In this document: positions 32,771 through 43,671 of the stretch, piece by piece
Layout of the letters: the number at the start of each line of letters is the position of its first letter
How positions within the stretch are numbered: the first letter of the stretch is position 1
NCBI GenBank assembly: GCA_009801015.1
Contig: VHZZ01000049.1
Location: 217,697 to 266,974 of the forward strand
Source of the DNA: Silene noctiflora
Taxonomy: Eukaryota; Streptophyta; Magnoliopsida; Caryophyllales; Caryophyllaceae
Reading direction: 5' to 3'
Length of the DNA stretch: 49,278 nt
Program-made: the position numbers and the translations under genes
Notes under the pieces: generated by a model
Told to the model about the DNA's origin: nothing
The model's database searches: none
Seen by the model: only the letters and a program-made list of their open reading frames with translations

Positions 32771-33095
32771 TAGATGTTGAAGACACACCTTCAGTCACTC
32801 CATTATTGTTCATCCTTAGTCTTCCCCTGCTCCTTTTTGCTGGTGGTTCAACAACCTTGTCTTTATCAGGACATCTTCTTTGTTATGGCTCTTTGACTTG
32901 AAAACTGAGCAGTTCTGGTGGGCTGTGAAGTAGCAATATGGTGAGGGGTAGATGTTGAACCACACCTTCAGTCACTCCATTATTGTTCATCCTTGGTCTT
33001 CCCCTGCTCCTTTTTGCTGGTGATTCAACAACCTTGTCTTTATCAAGACATCTTCTTTGTTATGGCTTTTTTACTTGCAAACTGAGCAAGTCATT
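32771..33095. repeat. ~177-bp tandem duplication at the 3' end of the transposase gene
   Basis: ACACCTTCAGTCACTCCATT begins equivalent stretches at 32785 and 32962, and both run through CTTCCCCTGCTCCTTTTTGC and ACATCTTCTTTGTTATGGCT. The unit includes the zinc-knuckle-like CSVCK codons. A third partial copy of its end (GGTGGG..GTGCAGTAGTAG) lies at 31205-31242. Confidence 0.8.
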
Positions 33096-36000
33096 TACAA
33101 CCCATGTTTAGTGAGCTTGCCACTTCTTTTTGGATCCTCATGTGAATCCCTTCTCCTCGTTTTCCTTGGCCTAGCAGGACCAACTTTTATTGGTGGTGGA
33201 TTTAAAGTGAGGACAACCTTAGGCCAATGTCTTTGGTCAGGACATGGGGCAATTGAACCACCACATGCCCTTAGATAGGCATCTTTCTTGTACATGTCAT
33301 CCACATATTCTTCAGCCTGACCATGGGCATTGAAGATAACAGCGACTGCATTACTACATGGGATCCCAGTCAAGTCCCATTTTATGCATTACAAGTCCTT
33401 GCAACCAAGTCAATTTTGACCTCATCTATGCCTCGTTTCACTTGAAACCTTATGGTGGATGAAGGAAATACTTCATAAGCAGCAGCTTTATCCTTCTCAA
33501 TTTATAATGTGGCCTAAACTCTAGGACACACTGTCAACTCCATATTCTATATTTCAGCCTTTTTCAAAGCCAACCTTTGCATCATTGCTGACCTGATGTC
33601 TTCAAGCATGTATATCACATGCTTTGCTCTAGCTTCTATGATATAAGCATTGAATGTTTCTGCCATATTGTTCATAATTACATCAGTTTTGGTGGTGATA
33701 TTTATGAAAGCCTTGTAAAAGACAAAGGGATTATAAGCTAAGAAAACTTCAGCTGCCTTGTGATCAACCTCTCTCATAGCAGCTAGGGCCTCATCAAAAT
33801 CAGCTTTGTTGTATGATTTGGCACAGTTCTAGAACAACATCTTCATTTCATCACCTTTGTAAGACTTGTGCTAGTTTGCAAAGATATGCCTGGCACAATG
33901 TCTATGTTCTGCCTTAAGGAGTTCCTGTGCAACCACTGTGAGGATACTCTGCATACACAAGTACAAGTAAGTAAATAAAGTGGCTGATACCTGATGTTGA
34001 TCAAGTTAAGTTCTATAAAACATGTTCAAGTTAATAAAGGGACTAATACCTGATGTTGATCTGATATTATAGTCCCACCATCACCATCTTCCTCTGTTAA
34101 GACCTTTTTCAGTTCCTTAAAGAACTACTCATAGCTGTCATTGTCCACCACATCCCAAGCTACTGGATACATTTGCTCATTAGCATCTCTACCAGTTGCA
34201 GCAATTAGTTGACCTCCCAAAAAAGTTTTCAGAAAGCATGACTCAACACACAACACTCTCCTACATCCTTGAAGCCACCCTTATTTCAAAGCATCAAAGA
34301 AAACAAAAAGCCTTTGAAAGACAGGCACTTTACCAGGAATAGTAGTTAAGGTGAATACACTATTTGGCTCTTATCAGTCAAAGTTTGAATGTAAGTCCCA
34401 GTATTACTATAATGCTTTTTCATAGACCTATGAAGCATTCTATGAGCAAAATATTTCACCCTATAGGCAATTTTTTTCTTGATAAGTACTTTGTATGCCC
34501 TTCTTACTGTCTCGCTAATATCAGCAGCTGGCCAGTGAGGCCTTGCTTTGAACACCTCCAAGAATTGCTTGGCTAACCATGTTGACTTGAGCTGCCTATT
34601 TCTTTCCATGTTTCTGTGGCAGGTATGATTTGGGTCAACTAACTTCACCAAAATACAGGCACTTGTGTTTTATCCAAACTGGCATGCAACCTAAAGGGAC
34701 AACTAGAAACACATCTCACCCCAAGTCTTTGGCCTCTTGATTTGTCACTCTTATCAAAACTAAGATTTCTACCTTGTGTTATAGCATACCTAGTCACAGA
34801 ATCTCTAAAAATCTCCCTATTTGGAAACTTGATGCCTAGACACCATCTTAGCTTGCTGAAGTCAGTCTTGTCATCAACTTCTGGTACCTTTTTCTTCTTT
34901 CTTTTACCTAGTATTGGATCTTCATCACTTTCAGCATGGGTGTGAATTTCATCACCACTATTGTCGTAGTCACTTACCTTACCTTCATCACCCTTACTTT
35001 CCTAACCAGCATTTGTTTTCTCACCTTCAATTTGATTCTCTTAACTAGGTAACAAGATAGATGCAACTTCTATTTATAGTTGCCTTGCAATTTTCAATGT
35101 ATTAGCATTCCAGCACTTGACCTTTTCCCTTGCTAGCTGGAGCTCCTCATCAGAGTTGTCATCTGACGCTATTTCTTTCTCAATAAAATTCTCTACCTCC
35201 TCATTCAAGACCTTAATTTCAATTAACTCATCATCAATTAAATTGACCTCACTGGAACAATCATCATCATTACTAACATCATCAGGATCATATCCAGGAT
35301 CTCCACTCTCACTCAAATCATCCCACTCAACCTCATCAAATATACTTAACCCATCATTGTCAGCTTCATTTTCATAGGTGTCAAACAAATCTCATATTCT
35401 TGTGTCATTGCAGTCAAAGATAGATTCAATGGGTTGCTTAGAAGATTCGGGAAGTATGGAGCATGCTGGACCTTGTTTTTCTGGTACTATTTCAGTGGTA
35501 TAAGTGTGAGAGGGGGCAGTTTGTTTGGATGGGGTTGTTTGTTTGGAAGAGGTTGTTTGTTTAGATGAGGCACTTTGTTTAGATGTGTTACATGCCTTTA
35601 GGGTTTCAGGAGCATTTACACCTGTTTTTCATTTGTGGTCCATTTTTTATAGCACCAAGCCACCAATTACACTTATACCCTTTGTTTCCTCTTTCCTTTT
35701 TGGGGTGAATTTTTGAGGTAATTGAATAATAGTTTTGAACAAACCCTCATTCATCAATTCCATTACCTCAGAAATATCCCTCTCGGCAACAAGGTAACAC
35801 TCAACAACTCTTTTCCCAACTGCCACTTCAGCCATAACCCCTACATCTTTATTATTTTCAACCTTCTTCAATCCAAACTCAGGGTTCATGTAGAAAATAC
35901 CATCTACATTTCTCCTAAACCCCTCACACTTCTCAGCCTCTTCAAGCAACGTAAACCAACAAACCACATCAGGGTCCACACCCACAGTCCTAAAACGCCT

Positions 36001-36573
36001 ACTCCCATAAACCAAGTGTAATTGTCCTCTTCTAATGGAACCTTCATGCCACACTTTCAGTGTAACAATGTCTCAAGGACTTGCCTAAATAACAATATAA
36101 ACATAAAAATCAAATAACAATAAAATAACCTATTTGACTACAATAAAATAACCCATTTAACAGAATAAAAATTGGTACCAATATTTGATTATAAAACAAT
36201 GTATCATCAAAATTATACTACATTAACACAGTATAACAAGATTAAACTTGAAATCAATTTATTTTTTAAACATTAAAAATCAAATTAAAAAGACTTTTAA
36301 GTAAAAGAGACATTTACAATACTCATTGTTGGTGAAGATGCCAATGCCGATGACGCACACCCAGATGTAGATTGATTAATATTAATGGAGAAATTTGAAG
36401 TTGAATGATGAAGATTAAGAATCGCGTGTTTTAGGAAGATGAACAGATGAAAAGGTGAGAGTGAGAGAGAGGTGTGTTTTGTGTGTTTAAAGTGTATTGA
36501 ACACACTTCAGAATTTTTTAACCTAAAAATAATAAGGGTCACCTGTTTTGACGATCACCCGTCTCCTTAGACT

Positions 36574-36679
36574 ATTATGGGAAGAATAATAAATAGGATG
36601 AATTTAATTGGATTTATTGATAGGATGGAGTGTTATTTGCAAGGTACCCATAGGATAGATTATTCCTATGAAATAATCC
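36574..36679 (-). repeat. MULE right terminal inverted repeat
   Basis: Reverse complement begins GGATTATTTCATAGGAATAA and carries CAAATAACACTCCATCCTAT and CATCCTATTTATTATTCTTC as in the left end. Confidence 0.9.
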
Positions 36680-36688
36680 TTTATTTAA
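36680..36688. repeat. 9-bp target site duplication, right copy (TTTATTTAA)
   Basis: Perfect match to 13237-13245, directly outside the right terminal repeat. Confidence 0.9.
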
Positions 36689-38149
36689 TGGAAATAATTC
36701 AAATTAATATCTTCTCAAAATAAACCCAACTATATTTTAACTTCGAATAAATCAGATTTCAAAAGTTATTTTCTCAAAATCGAATTTTAAATGTTACTTA
36801 TTGTTTTTTTTGCATTCGAAATAAGACAAACTTTGACATGTCATCCTTCACCATACATTACTCGGCGTTCACCACCCAAACCTCACCACCGACGACCACT
36901 ACTGCACCTCAATCTTCGTCGGTAAATATTACCATATTTATAGTTGCATAACAGTATCATACAACCAACATAGATTTAATTGAGCTTAAGTGTAACTTTT
37001 CTGAGCTTTTTTTAAAAAAAATAAAATTATGTTTTAGTGGGTGAGTTCAAACTTTATTATATAGCTCGGATTATTTTAAAAAAAAAAGTTCAAAAACTTT
37101 ATTATAAACCTCGGTTTCTGCACCACAAGAACGAGACACGAGAAGTTAATGAACTATTAATTTAAAAACTATAAATAGTACCCTAAAAAGCGATGTTGTT
37201 TGGATCGGGAGTATATTTTGGATCGTTGGTGAGGGTAAGATCGAATCGTAGAATCGGAAGATCATATAAACTCACTAAATATTATTTTTTATTTTATAAA
37301 AACATATAATTGAAGATAAAAAAAACTTATTTATTAATATTTATCTATTAAATATTGTTAACTAATGATTTTAGTATCATTGTATGAACATGTATCTATA
37401 ACTTACACGAAATATTGGGTGTTACGATTTTATTATATAAAAATACCTATTAATCTTTTACTATGGAATCGTATCGTAGGATCGTATTATGATTCTATCT
37501 CTAGAAATTTTCAAATGTATAGAACCATAAGATTCTACAACCATGATAGAATCGTAGGACTCGGGGTCGATAAATTATTTTTGAATCGTAAAATCGTAGG
37601 ATCGAATAGGAATTCTGATAACAATGCTAAAAAGACTTTTTTTTTTTTTGCCGAAACCCTTAAAAAAAACTCTATATATACCGTACATGAATTGAACAGA
37701 GTCTAAACTAGTTAAGATATAAAAAATACTTCAACCACCCACACAAACCATTCAATTAATGACTAATCTATTTTAAGACTATTATTATTCTTATAGGTCT
37801 CAATCACATTTTTTTATTTACCAATAATACAAAGTATACTAATCACAAAAAAGACCACTTTATTATAAAGTCACACCACAAGTCCACAATATAAGTAGCA
37901 AAGACCTCTACCTCCCTCCCTCCCTCATATAAATCAACAACAAAACCCACCCAAAATTCAATTCAATTCCTTAATTCTCTTACCACACCTCTGTTTTCCG
38001 CAAAACTTGTATAAGACGGTGTTAACAGACGTATTATAAAACCGTCTTTAAATCGTAAGACAGTTTTACAAGAGACCGTTTATTTCCACGTAAAACCAAC
38101 CTCGACCCACATAATATTTTCGCATAAAGTTTGAAACTTTATTGTAAAA
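36689..38149. other. Promoter region of the bHLH gene
   Basis: Up to about 37180 nothing is recognised. At 37195-37610 GAATCGTA, GATCGTA and GATTCTA words recur on both strands, suggesting an eroded repeat. A TATA-like CATATAAATCAAC at 37926-37938 with a CT-rich (CCTCCCTCC) element just upstream may be the core promoter. Downstream, 38005-38085 holds AAGACGGT and ACCGTCTT words in opposite orientations, a MITE-like insertion in the presumed 5' UTR. Confidence 0.5.
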
Positions 38150-41100
38150 ATGGCAAATAATCAACAACCAGAAGGGTTAGGTGATGAGTTCTTTGAGCAA
38201 ATATTATCAGTTCCATCAGGGTATAATTCGGGTGGAGGTGGGTATGTAGGAAGCGGGTCGGGTGGAGGTGACCATGGGCCGGGTTCCTTAAATTTTTTGG
38301 GATTGGGCCCGGGTGATGGGCCGGCCCATGGTGGAGTTAATGTTGGTGGGTTTAGAGATTGCATGGGTTTGGGTTTGCCTTTGGGTCTTAATTTGGATCA
38401 TGGAAGTTCTTCAAGTGGTGGTGATGTTGGTAATGTTGCTTCTCCGTCTTCGAGAATCAATGTAAGTTTAGTTTCTTTGTTGTTGCGTTGTTAAATTATT
38501 CGACTTTTTGGACGGTCGATAAGGATTTTCTAATAGCTTATGCACCTCGTTTACTGTCATCACTTAAATGACGTGTTTTACGTATTCTATGTTTGTCTAT
38601 AAGTGGTTTAGAATGAGTATTTGTATGTCACGTATGGGGTACGTTTATTGCTATTATTAAATGAGGTGCGATAATTGTTATCGGGTCGTTCTTCAACTTA
38701 TACACATACCCTACAGGCTACATGTCACATGATTGACGATTGAATAATTTGTAAGTACTATACAAGTGTACGTCATGTCCTTTGGTGTTACCATTGTGGC
38801 ATTATGGTATTTAATTTCCATCATCGTGAGACTAACCGAAACGTACACAAATTCTTGTTTAAGACGAAAGTTGTCGTTTTGCTGTGGACAAACATTATTA
38901 TTTCTCAATTTGAGATAAAGCAAGAAATGAATAACTTGTGTTTTCGAACCAGATACGTTTCTCAAATATTTTATTGAAGCGGAAAAAAGATGTTAACTTT
39001 TATATTGATGAACACAAATTTTTGTATGAGATCATCTTTTAGAAGACTCTAGGGAGTGGAAACTTATTTCAAGTAACTTCCACTTTATGATGTACTAAGT
39101 AGAACAGTGGTACTTGCTATAATTTCACTAGTGATAAGAGTATATTACTCATAAACATCCAATAGAATATAAGAGTTTAGGCAATATACTCCCTTTGTAT
39201 TGATAATTTGTTTACCTCTGTTTTATTTTTTGGGAGAGGTATTTTAATCAAAGGTAAACAAATGATTTGAACGGAGTGAGTATTACTTACTTGTTTATGG
39301 AATACTTATGCATTGAGTGATGTTAAGTCCGTGTATGATTCATGATTTGATGAGGAAAAGCGGTATTCGTCTGCGTATATTGGGACATATTATGCCCTCG
39401 GATATCATAGCATCATGCTGTCTATAATAGTTTTCATATTTAACTACTGTTTACTGTTACTTAGTACTAATAAGTACTGTAATAACCATGGGGCTTAGTT
39501 GATTCTGGCGTCAGGGTAATTGACAAGATGTGTATGTCCGTGACTAACTTTTCCGTGATAAAGATTTACGAATCACTAAGTTGGCTCGAATTCTTGCCTC
39601 GTTGACAGGAAAATAATGCTCGGATTCTTCAAACTATTGCTAGCTGTAGTGTAGGGAATACAATAAGTAAACATTTGAACTGAAAGCATGAAATTTTATT
39701 TAAAAATAATCTGGTATGTTTATTTAGGAAATAATTGGAGGAAACACTCTTTTTTTTCTGTCTTTTCCAGTGTTTGTTAACACGGAAAGTAAACTAAAAA
39801 GTAAAGGAACAAGCCTTTTGCTTTGTTTTTCTGTTTGTTTCAGGAAAGTGTTCTTAAATCGGCCATAATTTTTTTCTGTATCGTGATTGGCAAGGGAAAT
39901 GATAGATGATACATGAAGATTTGACGATTTTAATGAATCAGTGAATTAAGTGTTTGTTGGTGTGTTACAGGAAAACGAGTTGCATTTGACAAACTTATTT
40001 CCAGCATTTGGTCAGCTTCAATCTCACTCTATTCGTGCTCCTCCTCCGTCTATTCATGTTCATCAGGTTCATTTTTCCTACTGTTCTTTCTCCTAACAGT
40101 TAGTTCACGTTTACGGGGTACTAATACATGTGTATGCTAAATTGTTCTGAAAACATCTAGCTGAACGTTTTAACTGAACCATCGGTAACAAATCAAAAAT
40201 ATTATCGCTTCTAGCCATGATAGAGTATTTGGTTAGTGCGCTATGATCTCGGTTGATGCGCTATAAATATGGCCGATTCTGACTTAATCGCACCTTTAAA
40301 GCCTTCACAATCGGTCATGATCAAGTGTCGTAGCTTAGATTTAACACCATGACAGGAAATTACGAAAAAAACAATATAGGTGCTGCTACTGTATTACAGA
40401 TATCATTTTGCTTAAAGAATGAACTAGCGATTAATCTTTCTGTTTCTTGATACAGGGTAGAAGTTTGATTAGAGCTATCATATTATTGTATCGTCATAAA
40501 ATTCCTTTCTAAACGAATTATAATAGCTTTATTCATGTTTGATGTTCCCTTATTTTCCGATGGAACGGATTCTTGTTAATAATACTAATTTACAACTTGC
40601 ATATTAATATCATATCTGATCCCTTTACCAAACTGTTGTTGTCAACGGATTTCAAGGATATATTACATTGATTTTAATAGAAAAAAGGATGATTGGGACG
40701 CTTTATCTAATTGTGGTGATAAAATAACGATTGAATCGTTACACGGACATTTGAAAGGTCCATGTAGGCCAGCCAGCTTTTATTTGAGATTAGAGCATGC
40801 TGCATTATTTTTGGAACTGAGTTGTACCTTAGGAAAAGGGATAGTGATCTTAGTCTATGATGGCCTTCAACCTGTTTTCAGCTGTGACAGCATAGACCAG
40901 CTGTTTTAAGGGTTACCGCGATTATATTACTCCGATTCACTGCACACACTGGACACGGCAGTTAAAACAGTGCCAAAGGTGTCGTGTTGTGTCGGAAGGT
41001 TGGACATGTGACACACGTCCAAAGGATAGTGTCCAAGTAACATTATGTAAAAGTACTTTGAGCCGGTATCATCTTCATCAATGTCGTGCTGACCAATTCA

Positions 41101-43671
41101 AACATCAAGAGTGAAAACGAAACTTAAATCCATGATGTCCCTTCCAGGAGGCCTTGTATCCACACGAGCAAACCACATGATGCTTCCTTGTCGTTGTAGG
41201 GACCTCGTAGTCAATTCCAACGTATATAATAGCGATTGATGTCATCGGAAAAAAGAGAGTAAAGTGTCCTAATACTCATCCACTGTCTCTTTGACGCTCT
41301 TGTCAATGAGCAAAAGAAGTGCTGGGTGCCCACATGTGCAAAATGTCTTGATCATTTCTTAATCATAATCCTAAGAGTTGACATTAACGTTCGAAAACAT
41401 GGGTTATGTGAATAATATCAAATTGACCTTAGTCACTGGCTCATCAACATGGCTTTTTGAGTATAAATCCATACTTTTTTTATTTCCCTTCGAGAATTGA
41501 TATTCGTTAATGTATATGTGGATGCCTTTATTCTTAACATCTGTTGATTTATAGATCTTGCGTTCTTGGTCATTTCTTTTCGGTAAATGTCTGTCTTTTC
41601 CTTTATGTGATTAAAGGGTGTGGAATTTTTAGCAGCGTAATGAAGCAGAACATAAGCCTTTTCTCTGTTATTAGTGCGATAAGATGAAACAAAGTATCAC
41701 TAATGTAAAGAGATTAAATATAAAAAATGAACCTAAGAAGCATATTCTGTAGTTTGGAATATTAGAAAGCATTTTTTATGTCAATCACCTAGAATAGAGC
41801 CAATACAATGCATCTTGCGCTGATTATTATAAGACTTGAAGGATCAAGTTCATTTTATGTAATGTCAAAATATTCGATCTACTCGTAGGTGTTTTTGCTG
41901 TTACAGAACAGCACTTTGTCGATTAACTTGGCATGATTTTTGCATATTGTAACTACTTTTCGTCAAGGCTTTATATTCATGAATTGAATCTGATGTGTTA
42001 TATCGCGGTGTTCAATCTAGCAGTGACACTGTGTTGCAACCGCTTTCTGCTTTGTAAATGTTTGGAAGGGTCGGGAAGGGTTGTTACTTGATAGAGTAAA
42101 ATTATAACGTCAAGGTTACACACGTTCAAAGTTCAAACACAGAGTCTTTACTGTCAGGAAATTAAAAAAAAAACTGACCGTGTTTTTTTGGTGATCTACG
42201 CAGAATTTTCAGGGTCATGGGGCATGTGGACCAGCTCAAAATATATCCCAGCATCCACCAGCAGTCCGACCTCGTGTGCGAGCTAGGCGTGGTCAAGCCA
42301 CTGATCCTCACAGTATAGCTGAACGGGTAAACTTCACTTCTCTCACCCAGGCTCTGTACCTTGAATTTTTCTCATATGATGCTTAGAATATTACGTTTGC
42401 ATTTGATAATCACCATAGGTAAACAGATTTAAGACTACTAAATCGCCATACTAAAGATCATTTACTTAATGGTTTCGGTTTGAACAATGAACTTGATTTA
42501 ATTAAAATGACCTTTTTCATACATTCTAGTTACGTAGAGAAAGGATAGCTGAAAGGATGAAGGCTTTACAGGAACTGGTTCCCAGCTGCAATAAGGTCAG
42601 TGACGTGTTCGTTACCTCATATGTAACGGAGCACTTCGACGTTTCTTAATTCATTCTGACTTATGCTAAATGAATTATTTAGTTAATTCTGCTTTACCTA
42701 TGAGATAATGTTCTTAAGTGATCTTCATTGGTGCTTTGTACAGACAGACAGAGCAGCAATGCTTGATGAAATCGTTGATTACGTCAAATTTCTAAGGCTT
42801 CAAGTCAAGGTATCTTCCCTTTTTCTAGGCCGCCTTCACAATTGAGCTATATGATCTCATTAAGAATTTCTTTCCATTTTTAATGGATTAAAGTACAAAA
42901 TCAAGTCGGAATAGTTGCTCCTTTTTGCGCAGCCGTCGTTATCTAATAATCTCTATGCTATTGTTAAGTGGCAATTACTATAAACAAAAAGTATATCCAC
43001 TTGCTATTTTTCTAATGCATTTGCTTAGCATCTTAGTTCTCCAATGGCTTGAATCAGGTGTTAAGCATGAGTAGATTGGGCGGAGCTGGTGCTGTCGCCC
43101 AGCTTGTAGCCGATGTGCCTCCAACATCCTTCGAGGTAACTTGAATCGACTAAATATTATCCATTCCTGCTTATGACTCTTAAATGATCATATAGCTAGA
43201 GCTGGTAAACTTGACCTGACCCATCTAATAGAATTGAGAGCTCGTGAATTCGTGATTTAAATGTCAAAATCAGACTCCAAAGTATAGAGAATCAAATTAC
43301 TCATTTCTTTTTGAGACTCTTTCTAGAGGACCTTTGTTCAAAGAACACGATGAACACCCAAACCCAAATAGACGCCACTCGTATGAAGTATGATGTTTCC
43401 TAATATGAATTCTATGCAATTGGCTTTGTAATCTTCTAAGGGTGAAGGCATTGAAGGGACGCAACCGGCATGGGATAAATGGTCTAATGATGGCACAGAG
43501 CAACAAGTAGCTAAACTGATTGAGCAAGACATTGGGGCAGCTATGCAATTCCTTCAGTCAAAGGCACTTTGTGTCATGCCCATATCGCTTGCTTCGGCCA
43601 TCTTTCAGTCTCAGCCACCACCTCCTGATCACCCTTCAATTGTCAAGCCCGAGAATAATCCCCCACCGTAA
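38150..43671 (+). CDS. UNE12: bHLH transcription factor, UNE12/bHLH7-like (seven exons)
   Basis: Nuclear DNA-binding factor of the plant bHLH family (E-box/G-box recognition as a dimer). Exons 38150-38461, 39971-40066, 42204-42326, 42530-42595, 42744-42809, 43058-43135 and 43441-43671 all meet in phase 0 and give 323 aa. Exon 1 begins [20 protein letters not shown] and is very Gly-rich. The basic region spans exons 3-4 ([38 protein letters not shown]), with the His/Glu/Arg contacts present. Helix 2 is in exon 5 ([20 protein letters not shown]). The clade's tail follows ([59 protein letters not shown]). UNE12 relatives act in fertilisation, temperature and immune responses. Single-gene orthology is inferred from the tail and start. 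Confidence 0.93.
39189..39280. mobile_element. Stowaway-type MITE in bHLH intron 1
   Basis: A 92-bp element, left CTCCCTTTGTATTGATAATTTG, right AAATGATTTGAACGGAGTGAG, flanked by TA (39187-39188, 39281-39282). Shares the internal TTGTTTACCT and AGGTAAACAA arms with the MITE at 4708. Confidence 0.85.

Larger units (their letters stand above)
30941..36084 (-). pseudogene. MULE transposase (PB1-like, DDE and SWIM domains), decayed
   Basis: Read right to left. PB1-like N-terminus, 36084-35647 (VTLKVWHEGSIRRGQL, GVDPDVVCWFTLLEEAEKC). Acidic linker, 35388-35074. DNA-binding zinc region, about 34880-34590 (VSSCPFRLHASL-type then DPNHTCHRNMERN, WPAADISETVRRAY). MULE catalytic domain, 34345-34030 (VFQRLFVFFDALK, CFLKTFLGGQLIAATGRDAN, PVAWDVVDNDS, TIISDQHQ). 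An intron (about 34058-33958). The next exon (LLKAEHRHCARHIFAN, MREVDHKAAEVFLAY, DVIMNNMAETFNAYIIEA). SWIM finger, about 33390-33330 (KWDLTGIPCSNAVAV, His replaced by Asn). Proline/arginine tail (PPPIKVGPARPRKTRRRDSH). Gly/Arg-rich end at 31235-31118 (SSSRGGGRGTTIGRGGRGR). The first catalytic motif reads VESCFLK where relatives have VDGCFLK. TGG to TAG interrupts after NDSYE. Other stops and a nested repeat add to the damage. Confidence 0.88.
13246..36679. mobile_element. Mutator-like element (MULE) with two convergent genes, carrying nested insertions
   Basis: Bounded by ~106-bp terminal inverted repeats and a perfect 9-bp target duplication. Inside the left end a GRF zinc-finger gene points inward (+). 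Inside the right end a MULE transposase gene points inward (-). A 16.5-kb gypsy element splits off the last transposase exon, and a ~1.5-kb non-autonomous repeat interrupts the transposase 3' region. Subtracting both insertions and one copy of each target duplication leaves about 5.3 kb (the gap length is uncertain). The transposase carries stops and a changed catalytic residue, so this copy is not autonomous. Confidence 0.9.

Noticed and set aside
38161..38364. Proline-rich minus-strand frame
   Set aside because: It is the complement of the Gly-rich first exon of the bHLH gene.
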